Shown: positions 1 through 6,150, counted from the first letter of the stretch. The stretch is DNA of 8,468 nt from G021776435 sp046756245 (GCA_046756245.1 JBHHVZ010000113.1:1-8468); one strand, 5' to 3'. The notes: a model not told the origin generated them from the sequence alone. Translations and numbers: made by a program.

Positions 1-5
1 TTTAG

Positions 6-1160
6 TTAAAATGCCTGCTTTTTTGTCCGTAGTCGAACCACTTCACCTGTTTCCGACTCGCCCATCCGCACGGTTCCGCGTTTCCGGAAATAGATCCATT
101 GCGCGAGCGCGCGCACCGGCGGCGTAAAGAGCGTCGCATTGATAAGCGCGTTCGGGGGCGCGGCCGACCAGGCGCGCCGCATCCAGGTCTTCAAGGCGAA
201 ACGCGGATATTCCCGGGCCATGACGGCGCCCGGATCGGGTCCGCGGTCGTGGATGTAATCGGCGATCGCCTGTGCGGCGCGCCTGCCATATTGGAATGCG
301 AACCGGATGCCGCCCGCCGTCAGCGGCGAAACGAGGCCCGCCGCATCGCCGGTCAACAGCACCCGCCGGCTTGAAAGCGGGCTCACCAGTCCGCCGCAGG
401 GCACGATGCCGGAACGCCGTTGGCGCGCCTCAAGCTGCGACAGGCCGAACAGCGGATCGATGCGGGCGAGGAAGGCGTTGTAATCGGGCTTGTGCGAGGC
501 GCCGAAAAGCGAGCGCGAAACGGCGAGTCCGGCCTGCGTCATGCCGGCGCCGGGCACGACCCAGCCGATATAGCCGGGCGCGAGCGCCGAATCGATAAAG
601 CAGTGGAGGAAGTCGGGATCGACCGCCGGGGAGGGGTCGTATTCGGTCTCCATGCCGACCAGGAATTCACGATTGCGGCCGAGACCGAACGCTTCGGCGA
701 CTTTAGACCTGGCGCCGTCGGCGCCGAGCAGATAGCGCGCCGACAGGCCGAGCCCGTCGAGGCGCACAAGATCGTCGGCGAGCGTTGCGGTTTCAAAGCG
801 CGCGCCGAACAGAAGATCGGCGCCGGCGCGGGCCGCCTCGCGCGCCAGCCAGCGCATCACGGCCGGCGTATCGGTGGCGAGGAAGTAATAGCCGGGCGCG
901 GTGAGATCGGCGGACCGGCCGTTCGGCGCATAAAGCCGCACACCGGAAATCTTGCGGGTGAGCGCGGCCGGGATGTCGGTCTCGTCGACCGCTTCCTTTA
1001 CGAGAAGGCCGGTCGTGCGTACGCGCGCGCCGGGCTCGGCCTTGGCGTCGAGAACGGCGACCTTGAGCCCGCGATGGGCGGCCGAGCGCGCCGCGACGAG
1101 GCCGGCGAAGCTGGCGCCGACAATGACGAGATCGTAAAGTCCTTCGGCCTGGCGGTTCAT
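6..1160 (-). CDS. FAD-dependent oxidoreductase, geranylgeranyl reductase/FixC-like
   Basis: Predicted flavoprotein of 384 residues. The N-terminal Rossmann FAD site is clear: a beta strand DLVIVGASFAG with the glycine-rich turn at residues 15-20, and an acidic residue (Asp38, in VAVLDAK) closing the second strand to bind the FAD ribose. A mid-protein LLGADGARS segment and the second FAD motif TGDAAG (Gly271-Asp272) followed by SPLTAGGIRFA complete the pattern of the geranylgeranyl reductase/FixC group within the large FAD monooxygenase superfamily. There is no signal peptide or membrane segment, so it is probably cytoplasmic or peripheral. The substrate cannot be read from the sequence; isoprenoid double-bond reduction or aromatic hydroxylation are both possible. 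An in-frame ATG 17 codons upstream (1211) exists, but I chose the ATG at 1160 because a GAGGGAG ribosome site sits 7 nt before it and because it lies close to the Rossmann strand. The gene is divergent from the kelch gene. Confidence 0.85.
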   Translation of the reverse strand: MNRQAEGLYDLVIVGASFAGLVAARSAAHRGLKVAVLDAKAEPGARVRTTGLLVKEAVDETDIPAALTRKISGVRLYAPNGRSADLTAPGYYFLATDTPAVMRWLAREAARAGADLLFGARFETATLADDLVRLDGLGLSARYLLGADGARSKVAEAFGLGRNREFLVGMETEYDPSPAVDPDFLHCFIDSALAPGYIGWVVPGAGMTQAGLAVSRSLFGASHKPDYNAFLARIDPLFGLSQLEARQRRSGIVPCGGLVSPLSSRRVLLTGDAAGLVSPLTAGGIRFAFQYGRRAAQAIADYIHDRGPDPGAVMAREYPRFALKTWMRRAWSAAPPNALINATLFTPPVRALAQWIYFRKRGTVRMGESETGEVVRLRTKKQAF

Positions 1161-1167
1161 CAAACTG

Positions 1168-1174
1168 CTCCCTC
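1168..1174 (-). promoter_or_regulatory. Ribosome binding site deciding the oxidoreductase start
   Basis: On the minus strand the sequence GAGGGAG ends 7 nt before the ATG at 1160. It favours that start over the in-frame ATG at 1211, which would add 17 residues without resemblance to the family and would place the 11-bp direct repeats at 1195-1227 partly inside the coding sequence. Confidence 0.6.
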
Positions 1175-1194
1175 GAAGGGGCACTATGGGGGCG

Positions 1195-1227
1195 GATTGC
1201 GGCGCCGTCACGGCCTGATTGCGGCGC
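1195..1227. repeat. 11-bp direct repeat in the divergent intergenic region
   Basis: The word GATTGCGGCGC occurs at 1195-1205 and again at 1217-1227, so the copies are 22 bp apart, about two turns of the helix and on the same DNA face. They lie 35-67 bp upstream of the oxidoreductase start. A tandem binding site for a regulator is possible; chance recurrence in GC-rich DNA is the alternative. Confidence 0.35.
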
Positions 1228-1243
1228 AGGTTGCGCCTTCGAT

Positions 1244-1272
1244 TTGCGAACGCCTGAAGACGCCCGCATAAA
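1244..1272 (+). promoter_or_regulatory. Candidate sigma-70 promoter for the kelch-GST-cinA-sdaA run
   Basis: A TTGCGA box (1244-1249) is followed after 17 bp by CATAAA (1267-1272). Each box matches four of six positions of the sigma-70 consensus, and the spacing is ideal. Transcription would start near 1279, leaving a leader of about 20 nt before the TTG start at 1299. No better candidate is visible between the two divergent genes. This is a pattern match only. Confidence 0.4.
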
Positions 1273-1279
1273 GGCGTTC
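1248..1279. promoter_or_regulatory. Inverted repeat bracketing the candidate promoter
   Basis: GAACGCCT at 1248-1255 and its exact reverse complement AGGCGTTC at 1272-1279 are separated by 16 bp, with arm centres 24 bp apart. The left arm overlaps the -35 box and the right arm overlaps the end of the -10 box and the expected start point. That is a geometry suited to a dimeric repressor. No T-run follows on either strand, so it is not a rho-independent terminator. Confidence 0.35.
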
Positions 1280-1298
1280 AAAAAGGCCGGGACGAAAA

Positions 1299-2384
1299 TT
1301 GAAAATCGTGAGAGCCATGAGCCATATCGCCGCCTGCGCCGTGTTGGCGACGTCCGCCTGCGCGCCGATTGGCGACGAGAAAACCGCGCCGGCGCGCGTT
1401 GTCGCCGCGCTTCCCGTCGCCCACGCCAACAATGCGGTGGCTGCAGTTTCACGCGAAGAGAAGACGACTCTCTATTCCTTCAATGGCCTCAGAGCTGGAA
1501 AGACATGGCGCGACATTTCCAGGATGGCGTTCGCCTGCACGCTGCCGGACGGCGCCTGCCGGCGCATCGCCGACGTTCCGGTCGAGAGAGGACGGCTCGC
1601 CAGCGTCGCCGTCGCGCTTGACGGAAAGATTTTTGTGTTCGGCGGCTATACGGTCGCCGAAGACGGGACCGAAGTTTCAACGCCGGAAGTTTTTCAATTC
1701 AATCCTGATACAGAAAAATATTTAAGGCGCGCCGACATGCCGGTTCCTGTCGATGACGCCGTCGCGTTTCCTTACGCTAGCCGCTATGTCTATCTCGTTT
1801 CCGGCTGGCATGACGACGGCAATGTCTCGCTCGTGCAGGTTTATGACGCGATGGAAGACCGCTGGTTCCGCGCCAGCGATTATCCGGGCGCGCCGGTGTT
1901 CGGTCATGCCGGCGGCGCGGTCGGAAACAAATTCGTCGTCGCCGACGGGGTCGCCGTCATCGGTGAGAAAGACGGTCGCCGTCAGTTCGGCGCCGTCGAC
2001 GAGGCTTGGCTCGGCGAAATCGACCCGGACGATCCGGCGGCGATTGCATGGCGGCGCCAGCCCCCGCATCCGGGCCGCCCGCTTTACCGCATGGCGGCGG
2101 CGGGTGATGCGGGGCATGGGCGGATTGTTTTCCTCGGCGGCGCGGATAATCCCTATAATTACAACGGGATGGGCTATGACGGCGTTCCGGCGACGCCGTC
2201 CGACCGCGTTTTCGCCTTTGACCTCGAAGCGGACACATGGCGTTCGCTCGGCCGGCGCGAATTGCCGACCATGGACCATCGCGGCCTTATCATCGCCGCC
2301 GACGGCGCTTATGTGACGGCGGGCGGGCTCGACGGCGATCGCACCGTGATGGCGTCCGTGATTTCGAAACCGGCGCCGAAGTGA
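1299..2384 (+). CDS. Kelch-repeat beta-propeller protein, predicted lipoprotein
   Basis: A 361-residue protein with a secretion signal: charged N-terminus (Lys2, Arg5), hydrophobic stretch to about residue 20, then a lipobox-like ATSAC with the candidate lipidated Cys21. This predicts export and anchoring to a membrane facing the periplasm. The rest shows kelch/galactose-oxidase-type blades. Double-glycine strands occur at FGGY (114-117), FLGG (278-281) and Gly342-Gly343, and conserved Tyr/Trp pairs at the ends of blades include VYDAMEDRWF and FDLEADTW. About five or six blades are recognisable, several divergent. The ligand and any enzyme activity are unknown; the fold is shared with NanM sialate mutarotase and many binding proteins. 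The start is TTG with a weak GGGA 6 nt upstream. ATG at 1317 would drop both positive charges from the signal, so I prefer TTG. It probably heads the run with GST, cinA and sdaA. Confidence 0.8.
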   Translation: MKIVRAMSHIAACAVLATSACAPIGDEKTAPARVVAALPVAHANNAVAAVSREEKTTLYSFNGLRAGKTWRDISRMAFACTLPDGACRRIADVPVERGRLASVAVALDGKIFVFGGYTVAEDGTEVSTPEVFQFNPDTEKYLRRADMPVPVDDAVAFPYASRYVYLVSGWHDDGNVSLVQVYDAMEDRWFRASDYPGAPVFGHAGGAVGNKFVVADGVAVIGEKDGRRQFGAVDEAWLGEIDPDDPAAIAWRRQPPHPGRPLYRMAAAGDAGHGRIVFLGGADNPYNYNGMGYDGVPATPSDRVFAFDLEADTWRSLGRRELPTMDHRGLIIAADGAYVTAGGLDGDRTVMASVISKPAPK

Positions 2385-2421
2385 TATTTCCGCAGAGCGC
2401 AAGATTGTCTGTATTTGCAGA

Positions 2422-2427
2422 AAAGGA
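2422..2427 (+). promoter_or_regulatory. Ribosome binding site deciding the GST start
   Basis: AAAGGA lies 5 nt before the ATG at 2433. It supports that codon over an in-frame TTG at 2415, which would precede the ribosome site and add six residues not typical of the GST fold. Confidence 0.6.
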
Positions 2428-2432
2428 ATCCG

Positions 2433-3032
2433 ATGACCTACACGCTTTACGAATACGCCCCGACCCGGTCCGCACGCGTGCGCTGGACGCTGCTTGAACT
2501 CGACCAGCCGTTTGAAAGCATCGAAGGCCGCAGGCTGATCCGTTCGGACGAGCTCAAGAAAGTCTCGCCGCTGGGCAAACTGCCAGCGCTCATTACCGAT
2601 GAGGGGCCGCTTTATGAATCGGCGGCGATCTGCACTTACTTGGCGGACAGGCATGCGGATAAGAACTTCATCCCGAAGCCTGGAACCTATCAGCGCGGCC
2701 TTCACGAACAGTGGACCTCGTTCAGCCTGTGCGAGGTCGAAGCGCATGTGTGGAGCTCCACACGCAACAGGCTCATTTACGAGGAAGAAAATCGCGTCCC
2801 CGCGATTATGGAGCAGAATGCGGCGGAGACGAAAAAAGGCCTGTCCGTGTTCGAAGACCGACTCGGCGACAGTCCCTATCTGTTAGGCGATGAATTTCAG
2901 GTGACCGATATCATCGCCGCTTATGCGGTCAATTGGGCCGGCATGTTCGGGCTGACGGAGGGATTCGATAATGTGAACGCCTGGCTTGACCGCCTGCGCG
3001 CGCGCCCGCACTGCACGCTGTCGAAAGGATGA
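2433..3032 (+). CDS. Glutathione S-transferase family protein
   Basis: A cytosolic GST of 199 residues, close to the usual 200-220. The N-terminal thioredoxin-like domain begins MTYTLYEYAPTRSARVRW, with Ser13 or Thr11 near the position where GSTs activate glutathione. It continues to the cis-proline motif LPAL (Pro51) and to ESAAI (62-66), which binds the gamma-glutamyl part of glutathione. The all-helical C-terminal domain has the conserved N-capping box GDEFQVTDI (Thr158, Asp159). The family conjugates glutathione to electrophiles or uses it in reduction and isomerisation; the specific substrate cannot be assigned. A maleylacetoacetate isomerase role is tempting because of the fumarylacetoacetase 4.5 kb away, but the N-terminus lacks the SSCS-type motif of that enzyme. 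The gene lies 48 nt after the kelch gene and 16 nt before the cinA-type gene, consistent with an operon. Confidence 0.9.
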   Translation: MTYTLYEYAPTRSARVRWTLLELDQPFESIEGRRLIRSDELKKVSPLGKLPALITDEGPLYESAAICTYLADRHADKNFIPKPGTYQRGLHEQWTSFSLCEVEAHVWSSTRNRLIYEEENRVPAIMEQNAAETKKGLSVFEDRLGDSPYLLGDEFQVTDIIAAYAVNWAGMFGLTEGFDNVNAWLDRLRARPHCTLSKG

Positions 3033-3048
3033 CGAAAGGCGAAACACC

Positions 3049-3807
3049 ATGAGCCGGCCCGAAGCCGCCATTCTCGCCATCGGCGACGAGCTACTTTCCG
3101 GCCGCACGCGCGACGCCAACATCCATCATCTCGCCGGCTGGCTGACGGCGCGCGGCGTCGCGCTGGTTGAAGCGCGAATCGTTCCCGACCAGGAGGATGC
3201 GATCGTCGCCGCGCTCAATACGCTGCGCCAGAAATACGACTATGTCTTCACATCGGGCGGCATCGGGCCCACTCATGACGACATCACCGTCGCCGCCATC
3301 GCCGCCGCGTTCGACGTCGACGTCGTTGAAGACGCGGGGGCGATTGCGGAAATGGCGGAATGGTACGCTGCGCGCGGGGAAAAACTGACGCCGGCGCGCC
3401 GGCGCATGGCGCGCGTTCCAGACGGCGCGAAGCTCATGCGCAATTCGGTGTCGAGCGCGCCCGGCGTCCTCATCGGCAATGTCTTCGTCATGGCCGGCGT
3501 GCCGCGTATCTTCAGGGCCATGCTCGAAGCGGTCGGGAGCGAGATTAAAGGCGGGGCGATCATCCATTCCCGCGCCGTCACCGCCGGGGGACTGCCCGAA
3601 TCCAGTCTCGCGGATCAGCTTCGCGACATACAGGCTTCGTATAAGGATGTTGCGCTCGGCAGCTATCCGATCGACGGCGACATAAAAGGCGTCACCGTAG
3701 TGGCGCGCTCGAATGATCCGTCATCGGCCGAAGCCGCCATCGCCGCCGTCGCCGCCGCTATCCGATCGCTTGGAGTGGAGCCGGTGTTCGAAGATCGAAA
3801 AAAGTGA
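3049..3807 (+). CDS. CinA/MoaB-type molybdopterin-binding domain protein (stand-alone)
   Basis: A 252-residue protein of the competence/damage-inducible CinA N-terminal family, which shares the MoaB/Mog fold. Key motifs are AILAIGDELLSGRTRDANIHHLA (residues 7-29) and the nucleotide/pterin-binding loop SGGIGPTHDDIT (69-80) with its paired aspartates. In full-length CinA (about 400 residues) this domain hydrolyses ADP-ribose-type pyrophosphates and is followed by a nicotinamide-nucleotide amidase domain. That second domain is absent here, and the protein ends in an Ala-rich helix and a short Lys-rich tail. Short forms are common in alphaproteobacteria and are usually annotated only as molybdopterin-binding or CinA family. 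The ATG at 3049 is chosen because GAAAGG lies 9 nt upstream and the family motif begins a few residues later. It follows the GST stop by 16 nt and precedes sdaA by 42 nt. Confidence 0.88.
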   Translation: MSRPEAAILAIGDELLSGRTRDANIHHLAGWLTARGVALVEARIVPDQEDAIVAALNTLRQKYDYVFTSGGIGPTHDDITVAAIAAAFDVDVVEDAGAIAEMAEWYAARGEKLTPARRRMARVPDGAKLMRNSVSSAPGVLIGNVFVMAGVPRIFRAMLEAVGSEIKGGAIIHSRAVTAGGLPESSLADQLRDIQASYKDVALGSYPIDGDIKGVTVVARSNDPSSAEAAIAAVAAAIRSLGVEPVFEDRKK

Positions 3808-3849
3808 TACTGGCGATCGCCGCCGCTTTCCCCTGCACGGGTTGAGGCT

Positions 3850-5229
3850 ATGCTGAGCGTCTTCGACATATTCAAGATCGGCGTCGGGCCGTCGAGTTCG
3901 CACACGGTCGGGCCGATGCGCATTGCGGCGCGGTTTCTGGAAGAAGCCGCCGAAGCCGGCGTGCTCGCGAAAGCCGCACGCATTATTGTCAGCCTGCATG
4001 GCTCTTTGGCGCTCACCGGCGCCGGGCACGGCTCCGACAAGGCGGTCATCCTCGGCCTTATCGGCGAAACGCCCGACGGCGTCGATCCGGATGCGGCCGA
4101 AGCGATGGTCGTGCGCGTTCGAGAAAACAAGCGCCTGCAACTTCGCGGCGGACCGGAGATCGATTTCGATCCGCAGGCCGACATCGAATTTCGCGGCGAC
4201 ATCATTCCCGAACTCCATCCCAATGAAATGCGCCTGCGAATCGTCGATGCAGGCGGCCGAACGCTGTTCGACCATGTTTATTATTCGGTGGGCGGCGGGT
4301 TCATTTCAAGCGCAAAGCAATTAACGACGCCGGCCGAAGACGATATGATCGCCCGCCCGCATCGCGGGCCTCACATATTCGGCTCGGCCGCGGATCTGCT
4401 GGCGCTGTGCCGTGCGCAGGGCAAGGCGATTCACGAAATCATTCTCGAAAATGAGGATGCGGAGCGTGCGCGCGTCGAAACCAAAGCCGGCCTCGACGAA
4501 ATCTGGCGGGCGATGCGAGACTGCATTGCCCGCGGCCTGCGCGTGGAAGGGACGCTTCCCGGCGGGCTCAAAGTCAAGCGGCGCGCGCCCGAGCTTTACA
4601 AGAAGCTGCAGGAAACGCCGCTCGCCAATGAACGCGAGTTGCTCTTCGACTGGCTCAATGTCTACGCCATGGCGGTGAACGAAGAAAACGCCGCAGGCGG
4701 GCGCGTCGTCACGGCGCCGACCAACGGCGCCGCGGGGATAATTCCGTCAGTGCTTAAACATTATTGCGCGAACGAGGGGGAAGAGAATCCAGGCCATATA
4801 CGGAACTTTCTTTTGACGGCGGCGGGCGTCGGCATGCTTTACAAACAACGAGCGTCGATTTCCGGCGCCGAGATGGGTTGCCAGGGCGAGGTCGGCGTCG
4901 CCTGTTCGATGGCTGCGGCCGGCCTCGCGGCGGTCTGGGGCGGAACGCCGGAACAGGTCGAGCGCGCCGCCGAGATCGGCATGGAGCACAATCTCGGGCT
5001 GACCTGCGATCCAGTGAACGGGCTCGTCCAGATTCCGTGCATAGAGCGTAACGCCATCGGCGCGGTGAAGGCGGTCAATGCGGCGCGGCTGGCGCTTCGC
5101 GCGGCGGATGCGCCGAAAGTGTCGCTCGACCAGGTGATCGAAACCATGCGCCAGACCGGGCTCGACATGTCCCGCAAATACAAGGAAACCAGCGAGGGCG
5201 GGCTGGCGGTCAACGTCGTTGAGTGTTAA
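3850..5229 (+). CDS. sdaA: L-serine ammonia-lyase, single-chain, [4Fe-4S]
   Basis: Deaminates L-serine to pyruvate and ammonia in the cytoplasm using an oxygen-sensitive [4Fe-4S] cluster. The 459 residues match the full-length single-chain form. The start is fixed by the family N-terminus MLSVFDIFKIGVGPSSSHTV, with the SSSHT loop at 15-19. The beta domain is followed by the catalytic alpha domain, beginning around LLFDWLNVYAMAVNEENAAGG and continuing through VVTAPTNGAAG. Cluster ligands are visible as Cys344 (GCQGEVGVACS), Cys386 (LTCDPVNG) and Cys397 (IPCIERNA). The protein ends in VVEC, so Cys459 is the last residue, as in the Legionella enzyme, where the C-terminal cysteine serves as the fourth ligand and blocks the active site until serine displaces it. 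A GAGG lies only 2 nt before the ATG, a tight spacing that may mean modest translation. It is likely the last gene of the kelch-GST-cinA run; no terminator with a T-run follows. Confidence 0.96.
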   Translation: MLSVFDIFKIGVGPSSSHTVGPMRIAARFLEEAAEAGVLAKAARIIVSLHGSLALTGAGHGSDKAVILGLIGETPDGVDPDAAEAMVVRVRENKRLQLRGGPEIDFDPQADIEFRGDIIPELHPNEMRLRIVDAGGRTLFDHVYYSVGGGFISSAKQLTTPAEDDMIARPHRGPHIFGSAADLLALCRAQGKAIHEIILENEDAERARVETKAGLDEIWRAMRDCIARGLRVEGTLPGGLKVKRRAPELYKKLQETPLANERELLFDWLNVYAMAVNEENAAGGRVVTAPTNGAAGIIPSVLKHYCANEGEENPGHIRNFLLTAAGVGMLYKQRASISGAEMGCQGEVGVACSMAAAGLAAVWGGTPEQVERAAEIGMEHNLGLTCDPVNGLVQIPCIERNAIGAVKAVNAARLALRAADAPKVSLDQVIETMRQTGLDMSRKYKETSEGGLAVNVVEC

Positions 5230-5259
5230 TCGCTGCGCCCCGGCCGGGCTCGAGTCGGC

Positions 5260-5288
5260 TTGGCCCGCCGCGCCGATCCGTGTAACAG
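5260..5288 (+). promoter_or_regulatory. Possible promoter of tRNA-Leu
   Basis: TTGGCC (5260-5265), a 17-bp spacer and TAACAG (5283-5288), preceded by TG, would start transcription near 5295, about 7 nt before the mature tRNA. The -10 box is weak (three of six), so this is tentative. The remaining intergenic sequence from 5230 holds only a short CGGGC/GCCCG dyad (5245-5249 and 5263-5267) without a T-run. Confidence 0.3.
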
Positions 5289-5301
5289 AACGGCGCTCGC
5301 C

Positions 5302-5388
5302 GCGGACGTGGCGGAACCGGTAGACGCAACGGACTTAAAATCCGTTGGGCGAAAGCCCGTGTGGGTTCGAGTCCCACCGTCCGCACCA
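5302..5388 (+). tRNA. tRNA-Leu, anticodon UAA
   Basis: The full cloverleaf can be folded by eye. The acceptor stem is GCGGACG (5302-5308) with CGTCCGC (5378-5384), the discriminator is A (5385), and the CCA is encoded (5386-5388). The anticodon stem ACGGA/TCCGT holds a seven-base loop with TAA at 5336-5338. The long variable arm typical of leucine tRNAs is GGGC-GAAA-GCCC (5347-5358). The T arm GTGGG/CCCAC encloses TTCGAGT. It decodes UUA and, by wobble, UUG. UUA is rare in GC-rich genomes like this one, but this tRNA is still normally retained. Confidence 0.97.
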
Positions 5389-5432
5389 GCCTTCGCGACT
5401 TATCGAGCGAAGCGAGATGAGCGAGAAGGCTG
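5387..5432 (+). repeat. Hairpin fused to the tRNA 3' end (repeat-like)
   Basis: CAGCCTTC (5387-5394) pairs with GAAGGCTG (5425-5432), so the last two bases of the tRNA CCA form the start of an 8-bp stem. Inside, CTTATC pairs with GATGAG (one G-T wobble), giving a long imperfect hairpin over GCGA-rich sequence. No T-run follows, so it is not a standard terminator. It may act in 3' processing, or it may be a dispersed palindromic repeat inserted beside the tRNA. Confidence 0.45.
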
Positions 5433-5437
5433 TCGCA

Positions 5438-5480
5438 CCGAAGCTTCGAAGAAGCGAAGGCGGACTTATCGCTGCTTCGG
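5438..5480 (+). repeat. Second hairpin element downstream of tRNA-Leu
   Basis: CCGAAGC (5438-5444) pairs with GCTTCGG (5474-5480). Within this, the perfect palindrome CGAAGCTTCG (5439-5448) and the stem CTTCG/CGAAG (5444-5448 with 5455-5459) offer alternative folds. The word GACTTATCG at 5463-5471 repeats the one at 5397-5405 in the first hairpin, suggesting two related units. The rest of the gap up to 5532 shows a small CCGG-CAAG-CCGG hairpin (5482-5493) and the nitroreductase ribosome site. Confidence 0.4.
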
Positions 5481-5519
5481 CCCGGCAAGCCGGCATGCAG
5501 GAAAAAGGCGCGTTGTTTT

Positions 5520-5524
5520 GAGGA
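5520..5524 (+). promoter_or_regulatory. Ribosome binding site deciding the nitroreductase start
   Basis: GAGGA lies 8 nt before the ATG at 5533. The reading frame is open back to 5260, straight through the tRNA gene. This site and the absence of family similarity upstream show that the true start is at 5533. Confidence 0.65.
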
Positions 5525-5532
5525 TACCGGTT

Positions 5533-6150
5533 ATGGGTTCGTTCAAATCGCCGGCGCTCGGAGCCACGTTGCCCGCCGCGCATCCGTCATTGGATACAAT
5601 CAACCTCTTGCGGCTCCGCCGTTCGACCCCGGCCGATTTTCTCGGCGAGCCCGGGCCGTCGCTTGAGGAGCTGCGCGCCATTCTCGAAATCGCCGCGCGG
5701 GTTCCCGATCACCGCCGGGTGGCGCCGTTCCGGTTCATTTTGTTCGAAGGCGAGGATCGCGCGAAGTTCGGGAAAGTTTTGGAAGCGGCGTTTCGCGAAA
5801 ACGAACCCGAAGCGGAAGCCGGCCGGATCGGCTATGAACGCGACCGGTTGCTGCGCGCGCCGGCGGTTGTCGCGGTCGTCTCGTCGGTCAATTGCGAGCA
5901 CCGGACACCGGAATGGGAGCAGATCCTGACCGCGGGCGCGGTCTGTCAGAACATGCTGATCGCTGCAAGCGCGCACGGTTTCGCCGCTCAGTGGATTACC
6001 GAATGGTATGCTTATGACCGAACGGTGCGTGACGCGCTCGGTCTCGGCCCGGATGAGCGCATCGCCGGGTTCATCTATATCGGTACGGCGCGCGAGGATC
6101 CGAAAGAGCGCGCGCGGCCTGATCTGGACGTCTTGATCACAAGACCGTAA
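5533..6150 (+). CDS. Nitroreductase family protein, YdjA-like
   Basis: A 205-residue FMN-dependent NAD(P)H oxidoreductase of the nitroreductase superfamily. After about 20 extra N-terminal residues the domain opens with NLLRLRRSTP, where Arg29, Arg30 and Ser31 correspond to the FMN-phosphate site. The YdjA-subgroup signature follows as ARVPDHRRVAPFRF, matching the APDH...PWRF pattern of E. coli YdjA. The PEWEQILTAGAVCQNMLIAASAHGFAAQW stretch is the core helix and dimer region, and the C-terminus GFIYIGTA completes the fold. These proteins are minimal, homodimeric and cytoplasmic; the physiological substrate is unknown, with nitro compounds or quinones as typical test substrates. The gene lies 144 nt after the tRNA and 132 nt before the cytochrome b561 gene, so it is probably transcribed on its own. 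Confidence 0.92.
   Translation: MGSFKSPALGATLPAAHPSLDTINLLRLRRSTPADFLGEPGPSLEELRAILEIAARVPDHRRVAPFRFILFEGEDRAKFGKVLEAAFRENEPEAEAGRIGYERDRLLRAPAVVAVVSSVNCEHRTPEWEQILTAGAVCQNMLIAASAHGFAAQWITEWYAYDRTVRDALGLGPDERIAGFIYIGTAREDPKERARPDLDVLITRP

Noticed and set aside
420..1271. Long plus-strand open frame antisense to the oxidoreductase (283 codons)
   Set aside because: Low-complexity Arg/Ala/Gly-rich translation with no recognisable fold, a mirror of a GC-rich real gene on the other strand that has both FAD motifs.
1248..1279. Rho-independent terminator at the GAACGCCT/AGGCGTTC dyad
   Set aside because: Loop of 16 nt and no T-run on either strand; the position at a promoter fits an operator better.
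1722..2747. Minus-strand open frame of 341 codons across the kelch and GST genes
   Set aside because: It spans the boundary of two well-supported genes on the other strand, is Arg-rich and shows no family motif.
2433..3032. GST as the maleylacetoacetate isomerase of the tyrosine pathway
   Set aside because: It lacks the SSCS-type N-terminal motif of that enzyme and lies 4.5 kb from the fumarylacetoacetase, within a different gene run.
5245..5267. Terminator after sdaA
   Set aside because: Only a 5-bp CGGGC/GCCCG stem with a 13-nt loop and no T-run.
5260..5532. Upstream in-frame extension of the nitroreductase by 91 codons
   Set aside because: It would translate through the tRNA-Leu gene and the hairpin tract, and a GAGGA ribosome site precedes the ATG at 5533.
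5302..5532. Integration (att) site or remnant of a genomic island at the tRNA 3' end
   Set aside because: No integrase, no repeat of the tRNA 3' end within the window, and ordinary genes with unchanged base composition on both sides.
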